A DNA stretch of 6,999 nucleotides from Nitrospirota bacterium (lineage in GTDB: Bacteria > Nitrospirota > Nitrospiria > Nitrospirales > UBA8639): positions 1 through 6,999 of the forward strand of contig JAOUGQ010000151.1 in the NCBI GenBank assembly GCA_029865515.1, in the 5' to 3' direction. Positions 1 through 5,878 of this stretch are shown here, in pieces. The position numbers and the translations under genes were made by a program. Below the pieces are notes generated by a model. It did no database searches. It saw only the letters and a list, made by a program, of their open reading frames with translations, and had not been told where the DNA came from. Numbering within the stretch: position 1 is the first letter of the stretch; each line of letters begins with the position of its first letter.

Positions 1-328
1 CTCACGGTCTTTGGAAATGGCCGGTTATACGGTTATGGTTGCCGGGACGTCCCAGGAAGGCTTTCTCAATCAGGGAAAATTTCAGGCGTCCCTGATTATT
101 ATGGACGTGGTGGCTTTGGTAGATGGTGAAGACGAACCTATCTGGCAGGTGCCTCAACAACTTTCGAGTATTCCGATGATTACCCTGACCGGGAATATTC
201 CTTCCTCTCCTTTCTCTGGTGGAACACAGAGGTTTCTTCAACAATTTTTTCAGCCGATCGGCACATTGCAAAAACCCTTTACGCTAGATGAACTTCTTCA
301 AACCGTCCAAAGGGTTTTGGCCCGCTAA
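1..328 (+). CDS. Response regulator receiver domain protein, 5' truncated
   Basis: This is the C-terminal part of a CheY-like phosphoacceptor domain; the N-terminus with the acidic pair lies outside the window. The frame is open from base 2 (S-R-S-L-E-M-A-G-Y...), so the TTG at 11 is probably internal. Visible receiver landmarks are the GYxV strand, a hydrophobic strand ending in LIIMD whose Asp (codon 104-106) should be the phosphorylation site, PMITLTG with the conserved Thr 28 residues later, and the QKPF motif with the conserved Lys 28 residues after that. The Thr-Lys gap is usually about 22, so there is a short insertion around PSSPFSGG. The protein ends right after the last receiver helix, so no output domain follows. 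It is either a stand-alone receiver or the C-terminal receiver of a longer protein such as a hybrid kinase. The family is clear; the partner is unknown. Confidence 0.8.
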   Translation, partial: SRSLEMAGYTVMVAGTSQEGFLNQGKFQASLIIMDVVALVDGEDEPIWQVPQQLSSIPMITLTGNIPSSPFSGGTQRFLQQFFQPIGTLQKPFTLDELLQTVQRVLAR

Positions 329-418
329 GCGATTCCTTTCCGGTTCTTCAAACTTTTCAGGTATCAATAATGTCTTGTGCCTGTGGAACCTGGTTGTGGC
401 CCAGAGGGTGTTTTGTGC

Positions 419-889
419 TTAATCGCTGGGGGGTTCAAAATGTCCTGGAGGTCTCGTTCCCCATGGGATGGTGGTGGGACGTGCCTGTTTTAAAAGGCTT
501 TGGAGGTTCACTTGAGCTGCCCGAATGAGCTTGGGATCTCCGTGGTGGAGTATGCTGGTCAGCAAGACGAAGATGTCCTGGTATTCACGGCTGACCTCGA
601 AAATTCGTTGAGAAATGGGATCGGATGATGAAGAAGTGTCCGGAAATTCTGGATGGTCTTCGTCAGGGTCGTTCCACAATCGTTGAATAGTCCGGGGATC
701 ACTATGCAGCCAGGACACTGGTACCTCTAACGATTGGGCAATCGATGTCAGGACGGACAAGGGCGGGTCCCATTCTCCCTTTTGAAGATCCTGAAAGTTG
801 TTCATAGGCACTCCCGTTTGCCGGCTGAGATCGGCAAAAGAGAGTCCTTTGGCCTGGCACCAATGACTCAAGTGCTGATGAATCGACAT
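419..889 (-). CDS. XRE-family helix-turn-helix regulator
   Basis: A 156-residue protein whose first ~60 residues form a Cro/CI (XRE) type DNA-binding domain. LSFADLSRQTGVP (residues 16-28) fits helix 2 and the turn, the recognition helix follows at about 28-38 ending LQKG, and PPLSVLTSIAQSLEVPVSWL (42-61) matches the last two helices of the fold. Residues ~70-90 are an acidic, Ser-rich linker (DPDEDHPEF...TSSSSDP). Residues ~92-137 look like two or three amphipathic helices (ISQRIFEVSREYQDIFVLLTS..., LIRAAQVNLQSLLKQA), likely for dimerization or partner contact, and the tail is Pro-rich. There is no ligand-binding or protease motif, so this is a one-domain regulator plus a helical arm. The ATG at 889 is used; only a weak GATCGGAC-like ribosome site precedes it. 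It is divergent from the Ogt gene, which is therefore a possible target by position only. DNA binding is well supported; target and signal are unknown. Confidence 0.8.
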   Translation of the reverse strand: MSIHQHLSHWCQAKGLSFADLSRQTGVPMNNFQDLQKGEWDPPLSVLTSIAQSLEVPVSWLHSDPRTIQRLWNDPDEDHPEFPDTSSSSDPISQRIFEVSREYQDIFVLLTSILHHGDPKLIRAAQVNLQSLLKQARPTTIPWGTRPPGHFEPPSD

Positions 890-1205
890 GGTCCGATCAT
901 AGAAAAATGGCAGTTACCCTGTCTATCATCAATTGCTTTTTCTCCCACCCGGGCTCAGCGTTATCTCAAACATTCACATGGAGATCTAAAAAGATCGGTG
1001 TTGGCAAAGGATAAAGATATCGTCTTTTGGACGGAGCGGGGAATATTGGGGTACATTGAATGGGGGACAGCCTGCTATCTCCCGACAAGAATTCGAGGGA
1101 ATGCTCCGGAAAAATACCTTATGTGCCGGACCCCAACATTCTGTAACCGTGTGGATAACCATGCAGAAGGCTCGAGCAGTTAAGAGACCTCCAAAAGAGT
1201 CAAAC
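890..1205. other. Non-coding region between the XRE regulator and ogt
   Basis: About 316 bp between two divergent genes, so promoters for both should lie here. I could not find a pair of hexamers good enough to call. A short dyad, GATCT-AAAA-AGATC, sits at 983-996. A spaced inverted repeat joins 1042-1052 (AATATTGGGGT) with 1130-1140 (ACCCCAACATT), one mismatch in 11, and encloses a 6-bp hairpin at 1062-1083 (GGGGGA/TCTCCC with one G-T pair). The open frame upstream of ogt (from 1056) gives a leader unlike the Ogt family, and the frame at 734-1183 is mostly antisense to the regulator, so I see no further gene. Confidence 0.5.
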
Positions 1206-1679
1206 GTGTCTTACTGGATTAGCACAAGCCCGGTGGGCCGGCTTTTGTTAGTTGGAAGCGCTAAGGGGTTGCAGGCTCTGCAGTTTCAAGATGGAGCCCA
1301 TCCGCTCCCTATTCAGCCGACGTGGCAAAAGGCCCATGAACCCTTTCGCGCGGTGTTGGAACAACTCCAGGAATACTTTGGCGGCTCGCGAACACGATTT
1401 CAGGTGAAGCTGGATCTTCAGGGGACACCCTTTCAACGTCGGGTGTGGCAGGCCCTCCAACGCATTCCTTATGGCCGGAGAGTGTCCTATGGAGACATTG
1501 CGAAGCAGGTCGCCCGTCCAAAAGCTTCCCGCGCCGTGGGGGCGGCCAATGGCCAGAATCCGGTATCCATCATTGTGCCCTGCCATCGAGTAATCGGAGC
1601 GAATGGAAAATTGGTAGGCTATGGTGGGGGACTGCCCATCAAAACCGCCCTGTTAGCATTAGAACAGTCGAGGCAGTAA
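1206..1679 (+). CDS. ogt: Methylated-DNA--[protein]-cysteine S-methyltransferase (Ogt/MGMT type)
   Basis: This suicide repair protein moves the alkyl group from O6-alkylguanine (and O4-alkylthymine) in DNA to its own cysteine. From GTG 1206 it is 157 residues, the usual size of a one-domain Ogt without an Ada part. The N-terminal ribonuclease-like domain starts with ISTSPVGRLLLVGSAKGLQALQF. The DNA-binding part has GTPFQRRVWQALQRIPYGRRVSYGDIA (residues 73-99), then the Arg-finger segment SRAVGAANGQNP (108-119), and the active-site motif VPCHRV with acceptor Cys126 and His127, followed by GKLVGYGGG. Start choice: GTG 1206 is preceded by AAAGAG with 6 nt spacing and begins where family members begin. 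In-frame ATG 1161 (15 residues longer, basic leader) has no visible ribosome site, and TTG 1056 is less likely. The gene converges on the NUDIX gene. Function is secure; the start is not. Confidence 0.92.
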   Translation: MSYWISTSPVGRLLLVGSAKGLQALQFQDGAHPLPIQPTWQKAHEPFRAVLEQLQEYFGGSRTRFQVKLDLQGTPFQRRVWQALQRIPYGRRVSYGDIAKQVARPKASRAVGAANGQNPVSIIVPCHRVIGANGKLVGYGGGLPIKTALLALEQSRQ

Positions 1680-1722
1680 ACCGTCTGTCACTTTCTCCCG
1701 TCCATGTTCCGCAATATGAAAC

Positions 1723-1753
1723 GAACAATCCGGGTCACGGGCTAAGGTTGTTC
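1723..1753. terminator. Hairpin 44 bp after ogt, possible terminator
   Basis: GAACAA (1723-1728) pairs with TTGTTC (1748-1753); within the loop, CCG (1730-1732) can pair with CGG (1738-1740). No T-run follows. It is the first hairpin downstream of the ogt stop, but intrinsic termination here is only a guess. Confidence 0.25.
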
Positions 1754-1793
1754 ATGCGGCTACGATGCGAAAAAATGTGCGTATTTCAGAAAT

Positions 1794-1815
1794 GTGCCGG
1801 GTCTCGGCCCGGCAC
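1794..1815. terminator. GC-rich hairpin between convergent ogt and NUDIX genes
   Basis: A perfect 8-bp stem GTGCCGGG / CCCGGCAC with a 6-nt loop (TCTCGG). It lies between two genes that run toward each other, where a bidirectional terminator is expected. Read on the minus strand it is followed by ATTTCT and, about 18 nt later, by a run of six T; the plus side has no T-run. Terminator function is an inference from position and stem strength. Confidence 0.45.
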
Positions 1816-1828
1816 CTCAGGAAAGCAA

Positions 1829-1859
1829 TGGGACCTCACTGCTGTTCACGCAGGTCCCA
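1829..1859. terminator. Second hairpin of the convergent zone
   Basis: A perfect 8-bp stem TGGGACCT / AGGTCCCA with a 15-nt loop. On the plus strand it is followed by an A/T-rich stretch (ATTATTTAAT), which is compatible with a weak terminator for the ogt transcript. It stands 13 nt after the GC-rich hairpin at 1794-1815. Confidence 0.4.
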
Positions 1860-1934
1860 ATTATTTAATCCCACGACTCTCTTTCTCCACTGTCCATTTT
1901 GATTGGACCACTTCACCGTCGGTCGATGGTATGG

Positions 1935-2564
1935 TTAGGAAGAATAGAAGGAGGGATGATTTTTGGTTGGGACGACGGCAGAATGGGTTTTCGCGGTGGC
2001 GGCTTTGAAGTCCTTGACGTAGCGGGTTAACGATTCGTGGATGACGGGGAAGGCCAGGTCCTCCCAGGGAATCTCGGTTAAAGGTACCAGTTGAACATCC
2101 AGGCTTTCCGTGCCAGGTTTGAAGTCCAGGTTTTGAAGATGGCCACGGTAGACCACGTAGACCTGAGAGACATGGGGAAGGCTGAAGATGCCAAATAAGG
2201 AATGGATGATAATGTCGGCATGCGCTTCCTCCAGGGTTTCCCGTGCTGCCGCCTCTTCGGTGCTCTCGCCTAATTCCATAAATCCGGCCGGGAATGTCCA
2301 GAGCCCCAATCGGGGCTCGATGGCCCGACGGCATAAGAGGATTTTATCTTGCCATTCCGGGATGCAGCCTGCCACGATTTTCGGGTTTTCGTAGTGGATG
2401 GTCTGGCAGGAGGGACACACGGCTCTGAGCAGGGTTTCCCCTGAGGGAATTTTTTCCTCAACCAGGGTTCCGCATTGAGCACAATATTTGATGTTATTGG
2501 GCAAGGTGGTGGATCCGGATTGAGAGGGACAGGTGGTTGAGCGAGACCATTGCGCGTTCTTCAC
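1935..2564 (-). CDS. NUDIX hydrolase with N-terminal zinc ribbon
   Basis: A 209-residue NUDIX pyrophosphatase; the family cleaves nucleoside diphosphates linked to another moiety (NADH, ADP-ribose, FAD and the like) with Mg2+. An N-terminal zinc ribbon is formed by C28/C31 and C50/C53 (YCAQCG ... VCPSCQ), followed by IHYENPKIVAGCIPEW, an arrangement known from NudC-like and ADP-ribose pyrophosphatase-like members. The Nudix box runs from G94 to about A116: G-x5-E100-x7-R108-E109-x2-E112-E113. The usual Gly near the end is His115 (EEAHAD); relatives I recall often have EEANA there, so this looks like a subgroup trait, and the catalytic Glu residues are kept. The substrate cannot be read from sequence. 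The start is GTG 2564; a strong promoter 36-63 bp upstream fits it. The last ~20 residues (after KDFKAATA) look like a disordered tail. Confidence 0.9.
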   Translation of the reverse strand: MKNAQWSRSTTCPSQSGSTTLPNNIKYCAQCGTLVEEKIPSGETLLRAVCPSCQTIHYENPKIVAGCIPEWQDKILLCRRAIEPRLGLWTFPAGFMELGESTEEAAARETLEEAHADIIIHSLFGIFSLPHVSQVYVVYRGHLQNLDFKPGTESLDVQLVPLTEIPWEDLAFPVIHESLTRYVKDFKAATAKTHSAVVPTKNHPSFYSS

Positions 2565-2599
2565 GATCTGAGAGACCTGGGGTGAGTGGATCTTTCTTT

Positions 2600-2627
2600 A
2601 TCATACTCGGTCTCGACTCTATTTCAA
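2600..2627 (-). promoter_or_regulatory. Sigma70-like promoter of the NUDIX gene
   Basis: On the minus strand, TTGAAA (-35, plus coordinates 2622-2627) and TATGAT (-10, 2600-2605) are separated by 16 bp; each hexamer matches the consensus at five of six bases. Transcription would start near 2593, giving a leader of about 29 nt before GTG 2564, which also supports that start codon. Confidence 0.6.
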
Positions 2628-2816
2628 TGCTGTGTTGTATGATGAACCCTTTTCCCTCAAAGGAGCATATCTCAGCCGGGTTTTGAAGGGAAGGGGCTCA
2701 TCGGCCTGCCTGCATTGTGAATCCTCACATTCCTTTGGTAAGGTTGGCACCTGCATGCGTCTTCTTGCAACCCTGACAAATCTTGGCTAGCCTGATAACG
2801 GATTGGAGCGAACGGC

Positions 2817-4502
2817 ATGAGTACGAATGATCGACAAATTATTTTTTCCTTGGTGGGTGTGGGTCGCATTCATCCCCCGAAAAAACAGGTCTTGAAGGAT
2901 ATCTATCTCTCCTTTTTCTACGGGGCCAAAATCGGGGTTTTGGGCTTGAATGGATCGGGAAAGAGCACGCTTCTCAGGATTATTGCGGGCGTAGATACGA
3001 ATTATATCGGGAAGATTACCTTTTCGAAGGGATACTCCATTGGCCTGTTTGAACAGGAGCCGTATTTGGAGCCAGGCAAAACGGTGAAAGAAGTGGTTGA
3101 GGAAGGACGGGCAGACGTCGTCAAACTGCTCAGGGATTACGAGGAGATCAGTCAGGCCTTTTCTGGAGATGTAAGTCCCGAAGAGATGGAAAAGTTGATC
3201 GAACGGCAGGGCAAACTACAAGAGCAAATCGAGGCGGTGAACGGGTGGGAATTGGAACATCAGTTGGAGATTGCCATGGATGCCCTTCGCTGTCCTCCAC
3301 CGGACACCACGGTCGACGTCTTGTCCGGCGGCGAACGCCGGCGGGTGGCGTTGTGCCGGTTGTTGATCCAGGAGCCCGATATCTTGCTGCTTGACGAGCC
3401 CACCAACCACTTGGATGCCGAGACGGTAGGCTGGTTGGAGCAGCATCTTCAGGCCTATAAGGGCACCGTGATTGCGGTGACGCATGACCGGTATTTTTTA
3501 GACAACGTCGCTGGTTGGATTCTGGAGTTGGACCGAGGACAGGGCATTCCGTTCCAGGGCAACTATACGTCCTGGTTGGAGCAGAAGCAGGCGAGGTTGG
3601 CGCAGGAAGAAAAGTCCGAGTCGAAACGACAGAAAACACTGGAGCGGGAGCTGGAATGGATTCGCATGTCGCCCAAAGGCCGGCAGGCGAAGGGGAAAGC
3701 CCGTGTGACAAAGTATGAACAATTGGTGAGTGAAGAGCAGGACCGGCAAGCCGACGATTTGGAAATTTATATCCCTTCCGGACCCCGCCTTGGCGATGTG
3801 GTGGTGGAAGCCACCAATCTCTCGAAAAGCTATGGGGATTGTCTGCTATTTGATAATCTGTCCTTTTCCTTGCCAAAAGGCGGTATTGTTGGCGTCATTG
3901 GGCCGAATGGGGCAGGAAAGTCCACCCTGTTTAAAATTATTGCCGGCTTGGTCAAGCCGGATACGGGCACGCTCATTTTGGGTGAAACGGTCAAGCTGGG
4001 GTACGTGGATCAAAATCGCGAGATCGACGGCAATCTGAACGTCTGGGAGTGTATTTCAGATGGCAAGGAAACCGTGTCCTTAGGGAAGATGGAAGTGAAT
4101 TCGCGTGGCTATGTGTCACGGTTTAATTTTTCCGGGTCTGATCAGCAAAAGATGGTCAAGGATTTATCCGGTGGGGAACGCAACCGGGTTCATTTAGCCC
4201 GGACGTTAAAAGAGGGTGCGAATCTCTTATTGCTGGATGAGCCCACGAACGATCTGGATGTGAACACCCTCCGAGCGTTAGAAGAGGGATTGAATCATTT
4301 TGGTGGATGTGCGGTGATTAGCAGTCATGATCGATGGTTTCTGGATCGGGTCGCCACCCATATCTTAGCCTTTGAAGGGAACAGCCAGGTGAGTTGGTTT
4401 GAAGGCAATTACAGTGAATATGAGGCCAATCGCAAAAAACGATTGGGGAAGGCGGCAGAACATCCACATCAAATCCGATACAGAAAACTGACCAAATCCT
4501 AA
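2817..4502 (+). CDS. ettA: Energy-dependent translational throttle protein EttA (ABC-F ATPase)
   Basis: This soluble ABC-F protein binds the ribosomal E site and gates the first elongation steps according to the ATP/ADP ratio. It has 561 residues, near the ~555 typical of EttA, and no membrane part. NBD1 has Walker A GLNGSGKST (43-51), signature LSGGER (169-174) and Walker B ILLLDEPTNHLD (189-200) with catalytic E194. The arm insertion lies at roughly 95-145. The charged linker carries LEWIRMSPKGRQAKGKAR (279-296), the P-site tRNA interaction motif typical of EttA. NBD2 has Walker A GPNGAGKST (362-370), signature LSGGER (450-455) and LLLLDEPTNDLD (470-481) with E475. The C-terminus ends in the EttA-like IRYRKLT. 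All ATPase residues are intact. ATG 2817 follows GGAG at 2805-2808 with 8 nt spacing. It appears to head an operon with the two small genes behind it. Confidence 0.96.
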   Translation: MSTNDRQIIFSLVGVGRIHPPKKQVLKDIYLSFFYGAKIGVLGLNGSGKSTLLRIIAGVDTNYIGKITFSKGYSIGLFEQEPYLEPGKTVKEVVEEGRADVVKLLRDYEEISQAFSGDVSPEEMEKLIERQGKLQEQIEAVNGWELEHQLEIAMDALRCPPPDTTVDVLSGGERRRVALCRLLIQEPDILLLDEPTNHLDAETVGWLEQHLQAYKGTVIAVTHDRYFLDNVAGWILELDRGQGIPFQGNYTSWLEQKQARLAQEEKSESKRQKTLERELEWIRMSPKGRQAKGKARVTKYEQLVSEEQDRQADDLEIYIPSGPRLGDVVVEATNLSKSYGDCLLFDNLSFSLPKGGIVGVIGPNGAGKSTLFKIIAGLVKPDTGTLILGETVKLGYVDQNREIDGNLNVWECISDGKETVSLGKMEVNSRGYVSRFNFSGSDQQKMVKDLSGGERNRVHLARTLKEGANLLLLDEPTNDLDVNTLRALEEGLNHFGGCAVISSHDRWFLDRVATHILAFEGNSQVSWFEGNYSEYEANRKKRLGKAAEHPHQIRYRKLTKS

Positions 4503-4533
4503 CGGGATGATGAGGCCGAGGGAATCCATTAAT

Positions 4534-4779
4534 ATGCCAGCTTCCTCAGAAAAATCTCCTCCTGATTCAGGATCGACCGGGAAACGTGGTTCCGTCATCA
4601 TTGCGAGGGTCGTGGGGATTTTGTGTGTGGCGGGAGGCTTTATGCTGGGGATTCATGGGTTGGATCATCCCGGCTCTCCCATGCTCCCGACGGCGTTAGG
4701 GATGATTGTCACGGGCTTAGTGGCGCAGGTGTTCGCGCTCGTGAAAGCCTGTTATGCGGGTTCTCAAGGCAAGGAGTGA
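4534..4779 (+). CDS. Small two-helix membrane protein, function unknown
   Basis: I do not recognise this family. From ATG 4534 it has 81 residues: a hydrophilic Ser/Pro-rich N-terminus (~20 residues), then two hydrophobic stretches, VIIARVVGILCVAGGFMLGI and, after a short GLDHPGSP turn, LPTALGMIVTGLVAQVFALV, and a short polar tail. That predicts a hairpin inner-membrane protein. ATG 4534 is preferred because GAGGGA lies 10 nt upstream; ATG 4507 (nine residues longer, five nt after the ettA stop) is possible but has only GGG directly in front of it. The stop TGA at 4777-4779 shares one base with the ATG of the lipoprotein gene, so the two are probably translationally coupled. A role at the envelope with the lipoprotein is a guess from position. 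That it is a real gene rests on tight packing, ribosome site and clean membrane pattern. Confidence 0.7.
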   Translation: MPASSEKSPPDSGSTGKRGSVIIARVVGILCVAGGFMLGIHGLDHPGSPMLPTALGMIVTGLVAQVFALVKACYAGSQGKE

Positions 4780-5231
4780 TGGCTGAACGATCCGGTGGTG
4801 CGACGCTTCGTTTTGTGGTGGTGCATCAGCTCATTCCATGCGTGGTCCTCATGCTCTGTCTCGGACTGGGGGCCTGTTCTCCTTGGAGGGATAGCTATTT
4901 CGACGATGGGGTGGGGATGTTGACTCAGGCTGACGTCAAAGGGAAGCTGGGAAGACCGCATATGGTCAAAGATCCTTTGCTTTCCGATGAGACCACCTGG
5001 ACCTATAGGTATGCCATGTCCGAAAGTGAGTTGGACCCGTCTGGCGTGAAGACCTTTGGTAAGCAGGCAGGAGACTTGATGGGTGGAGCCAAGGGTGGGC
5101 CACGTGAAAAAGTGTATTGTTATATGTATGTCCTGACTTTTGATAAAGAGGGTGTCTTGCGCCGTTGGGAGCGGGAGATCTGCCCAATTCCCAAACCGCC
5201 CGATCCTTTTACGCAGGGCCTCTCCGGCTAA
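4779..5231 (+). CDS. Lipoprotein with SmpA/OmlA (BamE)-like domain
   Basis: A 150-residue predicted lipoprotein. The signal has positively charged residues (R4, R11), a hydrophobic core (about 12-30) and a lipobox LGAC with Cys33 as the lipidation site; the next residues S-P-W-R give no Asp+2 retention signal, which suggests outer-membrane sorting if the E. coli rule applies. The mature part has MLTQADVKGKLGRPHMVKDP (about 47-66), WTYRY, and a late strand YVLTFDKEGVLRRWER; this order of 'thresholded helix, LGxP, W-x-Y, LxFD..GvL' resembles SmpA/OmlA/BamE. BamE helps the BAM complex insert outer-membrane proteins, but many relatives have other roles, so I do not name it bamE. A Gly-rich loop (GDLMGGAKGGP) is unusual for BamE. 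ATG 4779 overlaps the upstream stop; AAGGAG lies only 2 nt before it, so coupling by reinitiation is likely. GTG 4776 is the alternative. Confidence 0.8.
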   Translation: MAERSGGATLRFVVVHQLIPCVVLMLCLGLGACSPWRDSYFDDGVGMLTQADVKGKLGRPHMVKDPLLSDETTWTYRYAMSESELDPSGVKTFGKQAGDLMGGAKGGPREKVYCYMYVLTFDKEGVLRRWEREICPIPKPPDPFTQGLSG

Positions 5232-5253
5232 CCGGGTTCTTCCGTACAAAATG

Positions 5254-5282
5254 TTGACAGAAATGGTCCAGGCGGCGATGAG
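5254..5282 (+). promoter_or_regulatory. Possible sigma70-like promoter of the duplicated CxxC gene
   Basis: A perfect -35 hexamer TTGACA (5254-5259) is followed after 17 bp by GATGAG (5277-5282), which matches the -10 consensus at only three of six positions. Spacing and the expected leader (about 29 nt, containing the ribosome site) are right, but the weak -10 keeps this tentative. Confidence 0.35.
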
Positions 5283-5303
5283 AAGCCGTCGGCAAGGGCG
5301 TTC

Positions 5304-5308
5304 AGGAG
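5304..5308 (+). promoter_or_regulatory. Ribosome binding site of the duplicated CxxC gene
   Basis: AGGAG, 9 nt before ATG 5318. It decides the start of an otherwise unrecognised gene and is the main non-compositional evidence that the frame is translated. Confidence 0.7.
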
Positions 5309-5317
5309 ATACCTCGT

Positions 5318-5662
5318 ATGAGCGTGTATAACAGTGGAGCCTTTCTGCAGCAATGTTTCTCCGTGCACCCCCTGTCCCTGGATTTAAAACTCGTCGCCCT
5401 ACCGGACATTGTTGGGGTGGTTTGTACGAATTGCCGGATGCGTCACCGGTTGACCCTTCATCAGGTGATCGCGTCACCCACGGACAATACGAAAAGCGGG
5501 AGCAATGAGCTGGTCCTCCTTCAGCAATGTTTCCACGGCCATCCAGAGGATGTCCGGCTCAGTTCGGTCCATATTGAGCGGCATGCCGTAGAATTCAGAT
5601 GCCGGCCCTGCCGTCGTACCTCTGTGTTGGATGTTGCCCTTTTTGAGACCCGTCAATTTTGA
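5318..5662 (+). CDS. Cys-rich protein with two tandem C-x3-H / CxxC repeats, function unknown
   Basis: A 114-residue protein I cannot assign to a family. It consists of two related halves. Half one has FLQQCFSVHP (9-18) and VVCTNCRMRH (34-43); half two has LLQQCFHGHP (67-76) and FRCRPCRRTS (93-102). The paired cysteines C13/C71, C36/C95 and C39/C98 lie 58-59 residues apart. Each half thus offers Cys, His (H17/H75) and a CxxC pair, a plausible four-ligand zinc site. There is no signal peptide or membrane segment, so it is likely cytoplasmic. ATG 5318 follows AGGAG (5304-5308) with 9 nt spacing, a good ribosome site. It lies 86 bp behind the lipoprotein gene with a possible promoter of its own. 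Zinc binding is inferred from spacing; nucleic-acid or protein binding would be typical for such ribbons, but nothing fixes this. Confidence 0.75.
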   Translation: MSVYNSGAFLQQCFSVHPLSLDLKLVALPDIVGVVCTNCRMRHRLTLHQVIASPTDNTKSGSNELVLLQQCFHGHPEDVRLSSVHIERHAVEFRCRPCRRTSVLDVALFETRQF

Positions 5663-5878
5663 TGGATCGCTTCCTTCGGTTTTCCCTTCCCGCCATGACA
5701 TCGTTTGATTGAGAGCTTCACCTCTTTGTCGCTATTCGGCGACGGCTTCACCCGGGTTGGAAAGGATGGGAGTGCTGAACGGGCATGTTGAGCGGAGAGG
5801 CAATAGGCTAAGAAATTTGAAATGTGTAGCGGTTCTTGAACGGACGGGGAGGGGGAACGGACCGGGTATTTGATTCGA
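5663..5878. other. Non-coding stretch between the CxxC gene and the hairpin
   Basis: Roughly 216 bp with no credible gene. The minus-strand frame at 5653-5892 begins inside the long hairpin, has no ribosome site and reads as low-complexity Ser/Pro/Lys, so I treat it as chance. A small dyad GTCGC-TATTCG-GCGAC lies at 5728-5743. No tRNA-like fold or promoter was recognised. Confidence 0.5.

Noticed and set aside
734..1183. 149-codon open frame on the plus strand
   Set aside because: Mostly antisense to the XRE regulator; the rest translates to unordered sequence with no ribosome site.
1225..1248. Hairpin AAGCC...GGCTT followed by TTTTG, terminator-like
   Set aside because: It lies inside the ogt coding region just after the start; termination there would silence a clearly intact gene, and the repeat follows from the encoded Pro-Val-Gly-Arg-Leu codons.
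1445..2008. 187-codon open frame on the plus strand
   Set aside because: Overlaps ogt in another frame and then runs through the hairpin zone; no family features.
1861..2334. 157-codon open frame on the minus strand
   Set aside because: Out-of-frame shadow of the NUDIX gene on the same strand, Gly/Pro/Arg-rich.
2765..2793. TTGCAA - 17 bp - TAGCCT as an ettA promoter
   Set aside because: Only four of six and three of six consensus matches; not distinguishable from chance.
3148..3876. 242-codon open frame on the minus strand
   Set aside because: It lies wholly antisense to ettA, whose ATPase motifs are intact; its Pro/Arg/Ser-rich product matches no family and looks like a codon-bias shadow.
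4764..5477. 237-codon open frame on the minus strand
   Set aside because: Antisense across both the lipoprotein and the duplicated CxxC genes, which have better ribosome sites and recognisable protein features.
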